The notes beneath the pieces are model-generated. The model had not been told where the DNA came from. It saw only the letters and a list, made by a program, of their open reading frames with translations, and made no database searches. Below are positions 54,202 to 64,000 of a stretch of DNA of 64,000 nt, in pieces (the first letter of the stretch is position 1; every line of letters begins with the position of its first letter). The position numbers and the translations under genes were made by a program. This stretch comes from Ignavibacteriaceae bacterium (lineage in GTDB: Bacteria > Bacteroidota > Ignavibacteria > Ignavibacteriales > Ignavibacteriaceae), in contig WBUK01000006.1 in the NCBI GenBank assembly GCA_008933765.1, forward strand, positions 85,404 to 149,403, read 5' to 3'.

Positions 54202-55377
54202 ATGAGCAGAAAAGCCTTTGTTACACCCGAATTATTGGTGTGGGCAAGAACTACCGCCAAATTTTCTGAAGAAAAAGCTGCTGAGAAATTAAAAATCTCA
54301 GTTGAAAAACTGAAGAGAATCGAATCCGGTGAAGAAACTCCCTCTTTTTCGCTGGCGGAAAAAATGTCAAAGTTATACAGACGCCCTTTGGCGGTATTTT
54401 ATCTTCCAGAGCCGCCGAAAGATTTCGATACTCTTAGAGATTTTCGCGGCAGAAGATTCGAAACTGAAATTAGCACCGCTTTAACATTTTTTATTCGGGG
54501 TATTCGAGAAAAACAAGACCGAATAAGTGAAATAAAAAAAGAAGAAGGCGATGAAAAACTCCGTTTTTTAAATAGGTTCAACACTAATAATAGTGAAATA
54601 GAGGTTGCTGAAAGTATTGTTCAAACCTTTGTGCCGGAGGATAAAAAAGGCTACAGAAAAAATTCGCTTAAGGAATGGATTACATGGGTTGAGCAAAAAG
54701 GGATTTTTGTTTCTGTTACGAAAAGTTTTCAAAACCAATATCCTATTGAAATTGATGATGCCAGAGGTTTTGCGATTTATGACCCATACGCACCTTTTAT
54801 TTTCATTAACGGAAGGGACTCAGAAAATGCGAAGATGTTTACTTTAATTCACGAATTAGCACATCTGTGGATTGGAGAAAGCGGAATTTCTGATATTAAT
54901 TTATATGAGCCCTCCGTTTTCGCGGAAGACGAATTTTCAAAAACTGAGAGATTTTGCAACAGGGTAGCTGCAAATGTTTTAATGCCGGAAACTTTCTTTA
55001 AAGAACAAAATAAAAGAGGTGTAATCTGGGATCACTCCGTGATTGAAGAGAACTCTAAAAAGCTTGGAGTTAGCTCGTACGCTATGTTGATCCGACTTTT
55101 CGAACTCAGAATGATAAACAAATCTGAGTTTAAGCTTCTTAAAGATATTATTCAGGATAAATATCAAAAGTTTTTACTGCAACAAGCTGAAAAATCAGCG
55201 GGTGCCCAGACTGATTATTATCGAGTTGTTATAAACAGAAACAGTAAAAGTTTTTCGCAGTTTGTTTATTACCTCTACAGAAGTGGAAGAATTCAAGGAG
55301 TTGAAGCCAGTAACCTTCTAGGGGTAAAACTTAACCTCTTTGATAAACTGAAAAGCAATTTGATAATTCAGGGATAG
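54202..55377 (+). CDS. XRE-family regulator with ImmA/IrrE metallopeptidase domain
   Basis: A 391-residue two-domain protein. Residues about 1-65 form a helix-turn-helix of the XRE type (ARTTAKFSEEKAAEKLKISVEKLKRIESGEETPSF). Residues about 150-300 are the zinc metallopeptidase, with HELAHLW (about residue 218) and the downstream Glu region EDEFSKTERFCNRVAANVLMP. The C-terminal helical segment (SFSQFVYYLYRSGRIQGVEASNLLGVKL) is usual in this group. Such proteins are often regulators of integrated elements or antitoxin-type partners of a toxin gene; here no toxin gene follows, as 355 bp of gene-free DNA separates it from dnaN. Confidence 0.88.
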   Translation: MSRKAFVTPELLVWARTTAKFSEEKAAEKLKISVEKLKRIESGEETPSFSLAEKMSKLYRRPLAVFYLPEPPKDFDTLRDFRGRRFETEISTALTFFIRGIREKQDRISEIKKEEGDEKLRFLNRFNTNNSEIEVAESIVQTFVPEDKKGYRKNSLKEWITWVEQKGIFVSVTKSFQNQYPIEIDDARGFAIYDPYAPFIFINGRDSENAKMFTLIHELAHLWIGESGISDINLYEPSVFAEDEFSKTERFCNRVAANVLMPETFFKEQNKRGVIWDHSVIEENSKKLGVSSYAMLIRLFELRMINKSEFKLLKDIIQDKYQKFLLQQAEKSAGAQTDYYRVVINRNSKSFSQFVYYLYRSGRIQGVEASNLLGVKLNLFDKLKSNLIIQG

Positions 55378-55519
55378 ATTTTTTGTTGATTGAAACTTTT
55401 AACAAACACTTCATCTCTCAAAACAACATAATTGCTTCCGGAACTGTTTCTCACTTGAGAATATTTTAATCATCTGTTCGTTTGTTAACTTTTGATGGAT
55501 ACTTCCGCTGCTTACTACT

Positions 55520-55609
55520 CTTTCCGCAACAAAGCACGCCTTTAACTCTGCCTTATATACCACTCTGTGTTAGTCAGCGAACTTCTTTCCGCAACAAAGC
55601 ACGCCTTTA
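55520..55609. repeat. Two 25-bp direct repeats before dnaN
   Basis: CTTTCCGCAACAAAGCACGC-CTTTA at 55520-55544 and 55585-55609, 65 bp apart. The 355-bp gap (55378-55732) has no gene, and no cluster of DnaA boxes was found. Confidence 0.7.
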
Positions 55610-55699
55610 GTCTCAAAAAAAGGGGCAAATAATAGCTTCTGTTAAAAAATTGCACGAAAATGGATGGGTTTCTACTGCAAAAATGTCGTAAAAAATGTG

Positions 55700-55707
55700 T
55701 ATTTTTG
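55700..55707 (+). promoter_or_regulatory. Candidate -7 box for dnaN
   Basis: TATTTTTG fits TAnnTTTG and ends 25 bp before the dnaN ATG. Confidence 0.45.
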
Positions 55708-55732
55708 GAATTCGGAAAAAGAGGAAATCATA

Positions 55733-56842
55733 ATGCAATTTACCATCAACAGTATAGCTTTTGATAAGCTGATAACCAAAGTTCTTCCCGCAGTTCCATT
55801 GCGCACACCGATGCCGATCCTCGAGAACATTCTGATCGAGTTCGGGGATGGTGAACTTACCCTCACAGCTAACGATCACGAAGTTGCAATCAGTGCTAAA
55901 GATAATGTAACTTGTGACGGAAGCGCAAGATTTATTGTAAAAGGAAAATTACTGAGCGAGTTTGTAAAATCACTCGGCGATACCTTAGTCAGGTTTATAG
56001 TTGAAAACGAAAAAATTGTCGCAAAGACCGATTCCGGGCACTACGATTTTAACTATGCTTCACCTGATAACTTCCCGGAATTTAAAGAGATCCCAACGGA
56101 AAAAACTTTGGAGATCGATGCAAAGGTGCTTAAGACTGCACTTCAACTTACTTCTTTTGCAATCAGTAAAGACAGCGCCCGAATCGCAATGACAGGCGTG
56201 CTGATCGATATGAGGGAAAACGGAACGCATTTTGTTTCAACCGACGCTCACAAATTGGTTAAATATTCGGCAACGGCGATTAAACACGAGGAACCCGTTT
56301 CAATCGTTGTTCCCGGTAAAACTGTTAACATCCTTCAAAAATTGCTGGAAGATGGGGTTGTTTATTTAAGATATACAGCCGGCGGAATGTTTGTTGAATC
56401 AGGCTCCACAAAGTTGGTTTCCCGCCTGATTGAGCATAAATTCCCCGATTATGTTGCCGTTATCCCTGCTGAAAACCCGAACAAACTGACCATCAGCCGG
56501 GCGCCGTTCCTTTCGGCTACAAGAAGAATGATTTTAATGAGCAACAAAAACTTCCAGCTCGTTAAAGTGTCGTTACAGCCCGATAAAATTGAACTGAACA
56601 CCGAAGATCAGGAAAGCGGAAGCCGTGCGGATGAATCGATCCAGGCTAACTACTTAGGCGAGCCGTTTACTATCGGGTTTAAAACAGAAAATCTTTTCGA
56701 AATTCTGAATAATATAGGTGGCGACGACCTCGTTGTCGAGTTGAATACCCCGCAAAAGGCAGCTATTTTCAAGCCGTTGAAGCAGGAAGAGAATGAAGAC
56801 CTCACAATGCTTCTGATGCCGACTCGCCTTAACACTTTATGA
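55733..56842 (+). CDS. dnaN: DNA polymerase III sliding clamp (beta subunit)
   Basis: A 369-residue ring-forming clamp with three DNA-clamp domains. QFTINSIAFDKLITKVLPAVPLRTPMPIL opens the first; the middle begins around EKTLEIDAKVLKTAL and the end carries LTMLLMPTRLNTL, the C-terminal strand and cleft. I take ATG 55733: AGAGGAAA lies just before, and the 23 codons upstream have no clamp similarity. Its TGA overlaps the recF ATG (ATGA), showing translational coupling. Confidence 0.96.
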   Translation: MQFTINSIAFDKLITKVLPAVPLRTPMPILENILIEFGDGELTLTANDHEVAISAKDNVTCDGSARFIVKGKLLSEFVKSLGDTLVRFIVENEKIVAKTDSGHYDFNYASPDNFPEFKEIPTEKTLEIDAKVLKTALQLTSFAISKDSARIAMTGVLIDMRENGTHFVSTDAHKLVKYSATAIKHEEPVSIVVPGKTVNILQKLLEDGVVYLRYTAGGMFVESGSTKLVSRLIEHKFPDYVAVIPAENPNKLTISRAPFLSATRRMILMSNKNFQLVKVSLQPDKIELNTEDQESGSRADESIQANYLGEPFTIGFKTENLFEILNNIGGDDLVVELNTPQKAAIFKPLKQEENEDLTMLLMPTRLNTL

Positions 56843-57942
56843 TTTTAAAGTCGCTGGAACTGAAAAATTTCAGGAAGCACAACGACTCGAAATATGAATT
56901 TGCACCCTCACTCAACTATTTGATTGGGGGCAATGGAGTGGGGAAAACCACGGTGCTCGAGGCTATTTACCTCATCAGCACCACGAAAAGTTTCAGATCC
57001 TCACCCGATTCCGAACTGACGGCTTTCGGGGCGGAGTCTTACGAGGTAATCTCATTTATAGAGAGTTTTACCTCGCATAAAGTGAGGATTTACTACAGTA
57101 AACAGGAGAATAAAAGAGTTTATTTTAACGACGGCAAACCGCTTGCGCGCAGCGCCGATATTATCGGCAAGTTCCCTGTGGTGGTGTTAACACCGGCGGA
57201 TTTGGAGCTTACACACGGCTACCCCGCTGACAGAAGAAGATTTGCCGATCAGGTTATTTCACAGGCAAGTCAGGCATATCTTAATATATTGCTTGACTAT
57301 AACAGGACACTAAAGCAAAGATCATCCCTCTTATTCAAATTGAAAGAGCAACGATCGAGATCATTTCTTGATCAACTTGAGGCATGGAACGAGAAGCTTG
57401 TCAACTCCGGCACTCAACTTGTCGAGTTCAGGCGAAGGTTCATCACAGATTTCAAAGATTACCTCACCGAATCCTACTCTAATATCATGAAGAAGCAAGA
57501 GACACCGCAGATCGAGTATGAATCGTTCGCGCGGCAGGATGATGATATTAAAAAGGTGTTTGCTGAAAAACTTGCGGAAAACCGGGAAAATGAACTCAGG
57601 CGTGCTTCCAACTTAGTGGGCCCGCACCGCGACGACTTTGTTTTCAGCATAAACGGCAAGTCGTTGCGCACTTACGGTTCGCAAGGGCAGCACAAAACCT
57701 TTCAGGTGGCGTTAAAGTTTGCGCAGTTTTTCTACCTGAAAGATTCGCTTAAAAACACCCCCTTTTTTCTGTTGGATGATGTTTTTGGTGAACTGGATAA
57801 GAAGAGGTCGCTTGCGATCAGCCGGTATTTAAAGGAAGTGGGGCAGGCGTTCATTACGCTCACTGATTTTTCGAACCACGAGTTCCTTTCGCACGATGAG
57901 AACGATGCCGCTATTTTTCTTTCGGAAGTGGCGGCGGGGTAA
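56839..57942 (+). CDS. recF: DNA recombination/repair protein RecF
   Basis: A 367-residue SMC-like ATPase that helps load RecA at gaps. Walker A is GGNGVGKTT, LKNFRKHNDSKYEF precedes it, the signature is TYGSQGQHKTFQVALKFAQ, and Walker B is PFFLLDDVFGELDKKR. SNLVGPHRDDFVF is a RecF marker. It starts within the dnaN stop codon. Length is standard. Confidence 0.95.
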   Translation: MILKSLELKNFRKHNDSKYEFAPSLNYLIGGNGVGKTTVLEAIYLISTTKSFRSSPDSELTAFGAESYEVISFIESFTSHKVRIYYSKQENKRVYFNDGKPLARSADIIGKFPVVVLTPADLELTHGYPADRRRFADQVISQASQAYLNILLDYNRTLKQRSSLLFKLKEQRSRSFLDQLEAWNEKLVNSGTQLVEFRRRFITDFKDYLTESYSNIMKKQETPQIEYESFARQDDDIKKVFAEKLAENRENELRRASNLVGPHRDDFVFSINGKSLRTYGSQGQHKTFQVALKFAQFFYLKDSLKNTPFFLLDDVFGELDKKRSLAISRYLKEVGQAFITLTDFSNHEFLSHDENDAAIFLSEVAAG

Positions 57943-57989
57943 TTGCTTTTAAAACATAACTAAGAGGGAGGTGTTTCGGGGCAGAATCC

Positions 57990-58250
57990 ATGACGGAAAG
58001 TGCGACGGGGTGTTGCTCTCAAAAACATAACTTTGGGGTGGTACTAAGAGCAAAACCAAGCGGCAAAACTAAGAGTCAAATGGAAAAGGCGGTACTAAGA
58101 AGCAGCAATAAGCCGCAGTGCCAAAAGGCAGAAGGAAGTGACAGAAACAAGGAGCAAAACCAAGCGGCAAAACCCAAAAAATCAACAGGAAGAAACACAA
58201 AACTGTTTCCGGCACCGAAAGAAACGAAAAAATGGCAAAAAAATTTGTAA
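57990..58250 (+). CDS. Doubtful low-complexity frame between recF and dciA
   Basis: An 86-codon Lys/Gln/Ser-rich frame with repeats of AAAACCAAGCGGCAAAAC in its DNA. It overlaps the dciA start by 19 bp and has no recognisable domain. More likely repeat-derived spacer than a gene. Confidence 0.2.
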   Translation: MTESATGCCSQKHNFGVVLRAKPSGKTKSQMEKAVLRSSNKPQCQKAEGSDRNKEQNQAAKPKKSTGRNTKLFPAPKETKKWQKNL

Positions 58251-58522
58251 CCTCAGTGGGTGAGGTGATAAAACAAGACCCTGCTTTCAGCAAGGTGAGG
58301 GAAGTGATGGAAAAAGAAGAGGTTTATGAAAATTTCTTCCTCATTTTTCCGGAACTTGCCGGGCATGTGCTGCCGGTGAAGTACGATAACGGCACTTTAA
58401 GCATTAAAGTTGATAATCCCGCTCTGAAAAATGAGCTGAAATTCAACGACGAACTCTTAGTGAACAGAATGAACACATGGTTCAAATCTGAAAAAATTAA
58501 GCAAATTAAGTTTTCACGGTAA
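58232..58522 (+). CDS. DciA-like replicative helicase loader (DUF721)
   Basis: A 96-residue DUF721/DciA-family protein, which in many bacteria helps load the replicative helicase. SVGEVIKQDPAF, FFLIFPELAGHVLPVKYDNGTLSIKVDNPALKNEL and INTWFKSE-like end (MNTWFKSEKIKQIKF) match the KH-like core of the family. The position just after recF and before gyrB is the usual one in Bacteroidota. The start codon is the ATG at 58232. Confidence 0.85.
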   Translation: MAKKFVTSVGEVIKQDPAFSKVREVMEKEEVYENFFLIFPELAGHVLPVKYDNGTLSIKVDNPALKNELKFNDELLVNRMNTWFKSEKIKQIKFSR

Positions 58523-58605
58523 TTGAAAAAACCATAACGACTAAAAAACTTTTAAAAACAAAACAAATTAAAACTAAGATTAGACAAACTAAATTTTTAA
58601 GATAA

Positions 58606-60714
<2,109 letters not shown>

Positions 60715-60911
60715 CTTAAATTTTAGATTTATTGCTTAAACTTCAGAGGCGTAGTTTATAATTCAGATGTATTTTAATAAAATACCGGTTGCCGCTGTTG
60801 GCGATTTTGTTTGATAACGGGTCTGTTCGCCTGCAGGCGCACCCGGTTAATCAAAAGCCCGGAAACGGGTAAAAACAGTTTTTGTTAATTATTTAGTGAG
60901 TTTGCAGTTTT

Positions 60912-63407
60912 ATGGCAAATATGTTCGATAAGATTATTCCAATTTCACTTGAAGAAGAATTAAAATCATCTTATATAGATTATTCGATGTCCGTCATCGT
61001 TTCCCGTGCGTTGCCCGATGTGCGCGATGGGCTTAAGCCCGTTCACCGCAGGGTGCTCTACGGGATGTACGAGCTGGGCTATTTCTACAACAGACCCTAC
61101 AAAAAATCGGCAAGAATTGTCGGTGATGTGTTGGGTAAGTACCATCCGCACGGTGACTCCGCCGTTTACGACACAATGGTGCGTATGGTGCAGGATTTCT
61201 CGCTTCGCTACCCGCTGATTATGGGTCAGGGTAACTTTGGCTCGGTCGATGGCGATTCCGCCGCTGCAATGAGATACACCGAAGCCCGTTTAGCAAGAAT
61301 TTCCGACGAAATGCTGCGCGATCTCGATAAAAACACCGTTGATTTCATGCCTAACTTTGATGAATCGCTGCAGGAGCCGCGCGTTCTTCCCTCTTATTTG
61401 CCTAATCTGCTGATTAACGGTTCGAGCGGCATCGCCGTAGGTATGGCTACCAATATCCCGCCGCACAACCTGAACGAAATTGTGCACGGCTTGGTTGCGC
61501 TGATCGAAAACCCCGAAATCACTATAGACGAGCTGATGACGCATGTTACAGCACCCGACTTCCCAACGGGCGGCATAATTTACGGCTACACGGAGGTTAA
61601 AAACGCCTACCACACCGGGCGCGGCAAACTTATAGTCAGGGCGAAAGCAAACACAGAAACTCTAAAAAGCGGAAGAACTCAGATAATTGTTACCGAACTT
61701 CCCTATCAGGTGAACAAAGCGGGGCTTATCGAAAAAATCGCTCAGTTGGTTAAAGAAGGGAAGATTCAGCACATCTCGAACCTGCGGGATGAATCGGACC
61801 GCGACGGCATGCGCGTGGTTATAGAACTTAAAAAAGACGCCCAGCCCGCCGTTGTGCTCAACCAGCTTTACAAACACACCCAGATGCAGGTTACTTTCGG
61901 TGTGATCATGCTTGCGTTGGTTAACGGCGTGCCGAAGGTTCTGAACCTGAAAGAGATGATGCACCACTTCCTTGAACACAGGATGGAAGTGCTGATCAGA
62001 AGAACAAAGTTCGAACTTGACGCTGCCGAGCGCCGGGCGCATATTTTGGAAGGCTACATCATTGCGCTTGATAACATCGACGAGGTAATCGCACTGATTA
62101 AGGCTTCGAAAGATACCGAAACGGCGAAAAATAACCTGATGAAGCGCTTCGGGCTTTCTGAAATTCAGGCGAAAGCCATACTCGATATGAGGCTGCAACG
62201 ACTGACCGGGCTGGAAAGAAAGAAAATTGAGCAGGAGTACAAAGAACTCCTGAAACTGATCGAAAAACTGAGAGGGATACTCGAAAGTGAAGAGAAGCGA
62301 TACCTCATTATTAAAGAAGAACTGCTCGTTCTTATCGATAAATACGGCGATGAAAGACGCACCGAAATAATTATCGACTACGAGAACTTCTCGCTTGAAG
62401 ATATGATCGCCGAAGAAGATGTGGTGGTCACCATTTCACACCGCGGATTCATCAAACGCTTCCCTGCAAGTGGCTACAGAAAACAAAAACGGGGCGGAAG
62501 GGGCGTTACGGGCGCCGGCACAAAAGACGGCGACTTTATCGAAACGATGTTTGTTGCCTCTACGCACCACTATATTATGTTCTTCACAGATAAAGGGCGG
62601 TGCTACTGGTTGAAGGTTTACGAGGTGCCGGATGTAGGCAGGTCAGCGCTGGGAAGGTCAATTCTTAACCTGATTGAGAAAACGCCCGACGAAAAAATTA
62701 CCGCTTTCGTTACTGTTAAAGAGTTCAGAAACGACCAGTACCTGGTGATGGTTACCAAAAACGGTATAATTAAGAAAACCGTTCTTTCCGCCTACGGAAA
62801 TGTCCGTCGCTCAGGCATTATCGCCCTTAATCTTAACGAGGGTGACTCGCTAATCAGCGCAAAACTTGCCGAACCGGGCGATAATATAATTATCGGAACG
62901 CACGACGGCATGGCTATCCGCTTTGACGAAGCAGTGGTTCGTGATATGGGAAGAGGCGCCACAGGTGTTATTGGTATCCGTCTCGGCAAGGGCGATTTTG
63001 TTATCGGCTCACTTGTTATCAAACGAACCAGCACCGTTATGGTGGTAACAGATAAAGGCTACGGCAAGCGCTCAGATGTTAACGACTACCGCGTTACCAA
63101 CCGTGGCGGTAAAGGTATCATAACCGTTAAAACTACCGAAAAAACCGGCAAATTAATGGCAATTATGGAACTTAACGATAACGACGAGCTTATCTGTATC
63201 ACTTCCGGCGGTATGGTAATCAAGATGGCTGCAAGGGATATCCGAACCATGGGCAGAAACACTCAGGGCGTTCGCGTTATCAACCTGAAAGACGGCGATT
63301 CAATCACCGACATCTCCAAAGTTGTTCCCGATGACGATGAAGAAAACGGTAACGATAACGGAAATAACAACGGCAACGGAGAGGATGCCGAAGAGCAGCT
63401 ACTGTAA
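60912..63407 (+). CDS. gyrA: DNA gyrase subunit A
   Basis: An 831-residue subunit that cuts and rejoins DNA. The catalytic Tyr is Tyr122 in [10 protein letters not shown]. The quinolone-determining region reads [11 protein letters not shown] with Ser83 and Asp87, the wild-type residues of E. coli GyrA. The C-terminal domain has a GyrA box (QKRGGRG), which marks gyrase rather than topoisomerase IV, and six propeller blades. The last 25 residues are an Asn/Gly/Asp-rich tail ([18 protein letters not shown]). It follows gyrB by 197 bp. Confidence 0.97.
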   Translation: MANMFDKIIPISLEEELKSSYIDYSMSVIVSRALPDVRDGLKPVHRRVLYGMYELGYFYNRPYKKSARIVGDVLGKYHPHGDSAVYDTMVRMVQDFSLRYPLIMGQGNFGSVDGDSAAAMRYTEARLARISDEMLRDLDKNTVDFMPNFDESLQEPRVLPSYLPNLLINGSSGIAVGMATNIPPHNLNEIVHGLVALIENPEITIDELMTHVTAPDFPTGGIIYGYTEVKNAYHTGRGKLIVRAKANTETLKSGRTQIIVTELPYQVNKAGLIEKIAQLVKEGKIQHISNLRDESDRDGMRVVIELKKDAQPAVVLNQLYKHTQMQVTFGVIMLALVNGVPKVLNLKEMMHHFLEHRMEVLIRRTKFELDAAERRAHILEGYIIALDNIDEVIALIKASKDTETAKNNLMKRFGLSEIQAKAILDMRLQRLTGLERKKIEQEYKELLKLIEKLRGILESEEKRYLIIKEELLVLIDKYGDERRTEIIIDYENFSLEDMIAEEDVVVTISHRGFIKRFPASGYRKQKRGGRGVTGAGTKDGDFIETMFVASTHHYIMFFTDKGRCYWLKVYEVPDVGRSALGRSILNLIEKTPDEKITAFVTVKEFRNDQYLVMVTKNGIIKKTVLSAYGNVRRSGIIALNLNEGDSLISAKLAEPGDNIIIGTHDGMAIRFDEAVVRDMGRGATGVIGIRLGKGDFVIGSLVIKRTSTVMVVTDKGYGKRSDVNDYRVTNRGGKGIITVKTTEKTGKLMAIMELNDNDELICITSGGMVIKMAARDIRTMGRNTQGVRVINLKDGDSITDISKVVPDDDEENGNDNGNNNGNGEDAEEQLL

Positions 63408-63871
63408 TCTGCCTTAAGTTGCCTTAAGTTGCTGTAATCTGCCGGTAATTGCCGCGAGTTGTTTTGAGACGCGGGAAGTGGTAATTTACTATAATTTTCA
63501 GTAAGTGGCAGTAATTCACTTTGAGGCACGGTAAGCGGTGGTAATCTGTGGCAATTTGCTGTAATTTTCGATAAACGACTGTAATTCGCTGTGAGTTGCG
63601 TTAAACGATAGTTGGTTGTAATCCGTAATAATTTGACGAAAGCGGGGGAATCATTGAAACTCTCCCGCCACCGGCTCTAACAATGCCTGCATTGCGGAAA
63701 GCTGCAACTGCCGTAGGTTTTGCAATTTGTGGAAATCTACTGTTTTGGTATCATTAAAATTATTACAGGTACAAAATTAAGAGACATATTATCCGGGAAT
63801 TGGGTCAGTGTTTATGAGAATCGAAATTAATTAATAACAAGGTTGTAAAAGCATCTGTTTTAAACTAATCG
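63408..63871. repeat. Degenerate short tandem repeats downstream of gyrA
   Basis: CTGTAATCTGCC, TTAAGTTGCC and GTAATTNGC words repeat in degenerate form to about 63620. The remainder to 63871 holds no gene. Confidence 0.55.
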
Positions 63872-64000
63872 ATGAGACTGTTCAGAGTTTTGTGTAATTG
63901 AAAAATAGGAGTTCATCGGTCTTCTCCGATTAACGAAGATATTTTTCAAATCTTTCTCCAAAAATTATTGTTAATTGAGTTACCATTATTCTCCAATCCC
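63872..64000. mobile_element. Possible start of an insertion sequence at the window edge
   Basis: ATGAGACTGTTCAGAGTTTT followed by GTGTAATTGAAAAA repeats the sequence at 19554. Such ends with GTTCAGAGTTTTGTGTAA resemble the terminal repeats of IS256-like elements; the transposase would lie beyond the window. Confidence 0.35.

Noticed and set aside
55378..55732. Replication origin beside dnaN
   Set aside because: No cluster of TTATCCACA-type DnaA boxes or AT-rich unwinding repeats could be seen, and dnaA is absent.

Overview
The window looks like the chromosome of an anaerobic or facultative member of the Bacteroidota/Ignavibacteriota (FCB) group. The signs are a type A type-IX-secretion sorting domain (NYPNPF motif) on a beta-propeller protein, a similar C-terminal tail on a metalloprotease, pyruvate:ferredoxin oxidoreductase, CcmAB haem exporters, BamD, and several TAnnTTTG-type -7 promoter boxes. 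The exact genus cannot be read from the sequence. Most of the window is ordinary housekeeping DNA. The intergenic DNA is unusually rich in short tandem duplications (periods of about 50-75 bp).

Layout. 1-6.0 kb: 3' part of PFOR, a dihydroorotate-dehydrogenase-like flavoprotein and an OPT oligopeptide transporter. 6.5-16.9 kb: proS, a secreted metallophosphoesterase/PQQ-propeller protein, a HAD phosphatase, a divergent PEP carboxylase with low-complexity insertions, dCMP deaminase and mgtE. 17.2-20.3 kb: one intact tRNA-Lys(UUU), then a tandem array of five degenerate tRNA-like units, most followed by a terminator-like hairpin, an AT-rich lipoprotein gene, and 1.3 kb of decayed repeat DNA. 20.4-26.6 kb: a heavy-metal RND efflux operon (His-rich exported protein, OMF, MFP, RND pump). 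27.0-32.1 kb: alpha/beta hydrolase, wecB, DUF1579, EVE, small membrane protein, upp. 32.4-36.9 kb: minus-strand trans-sulfuration enzyme and an mcrBC-like restriction pair whose mcrB reading frame is split at an A9 tract.

36.9-44.7 kb: two long arms of an imperfect inverted repeat enclose a T9SS-exported propeller protein, a Cpn10-like protein, a HAD hydrolase and a FecR-domain protein. 44.7-53.8 kb (minus strand): CsgG/TPR lipoprotein, DUF488, gmd, ccmB-ccmA, secreted metalloprotease, thioesterase, bamD. 54.2-63.4 kb: an orphan XRE-ImmA/IrrE regulator, then the replication cluster dnaN-recF-dciA-gyrB-gyrA (no dnaA seen). The window ends in repeat DNA with a possible insertion-sequence terminus.

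The strongest candidates for something undescribed are the tRNA-Lys-derived repeat array (17.4-18.2 kb), the A9-split mcrB (36.68 kb) and the inverted-repeat-bounded block (37.28-44.38 kb). All calls rest on reading the sequence and on family knowledge; no database search was run.
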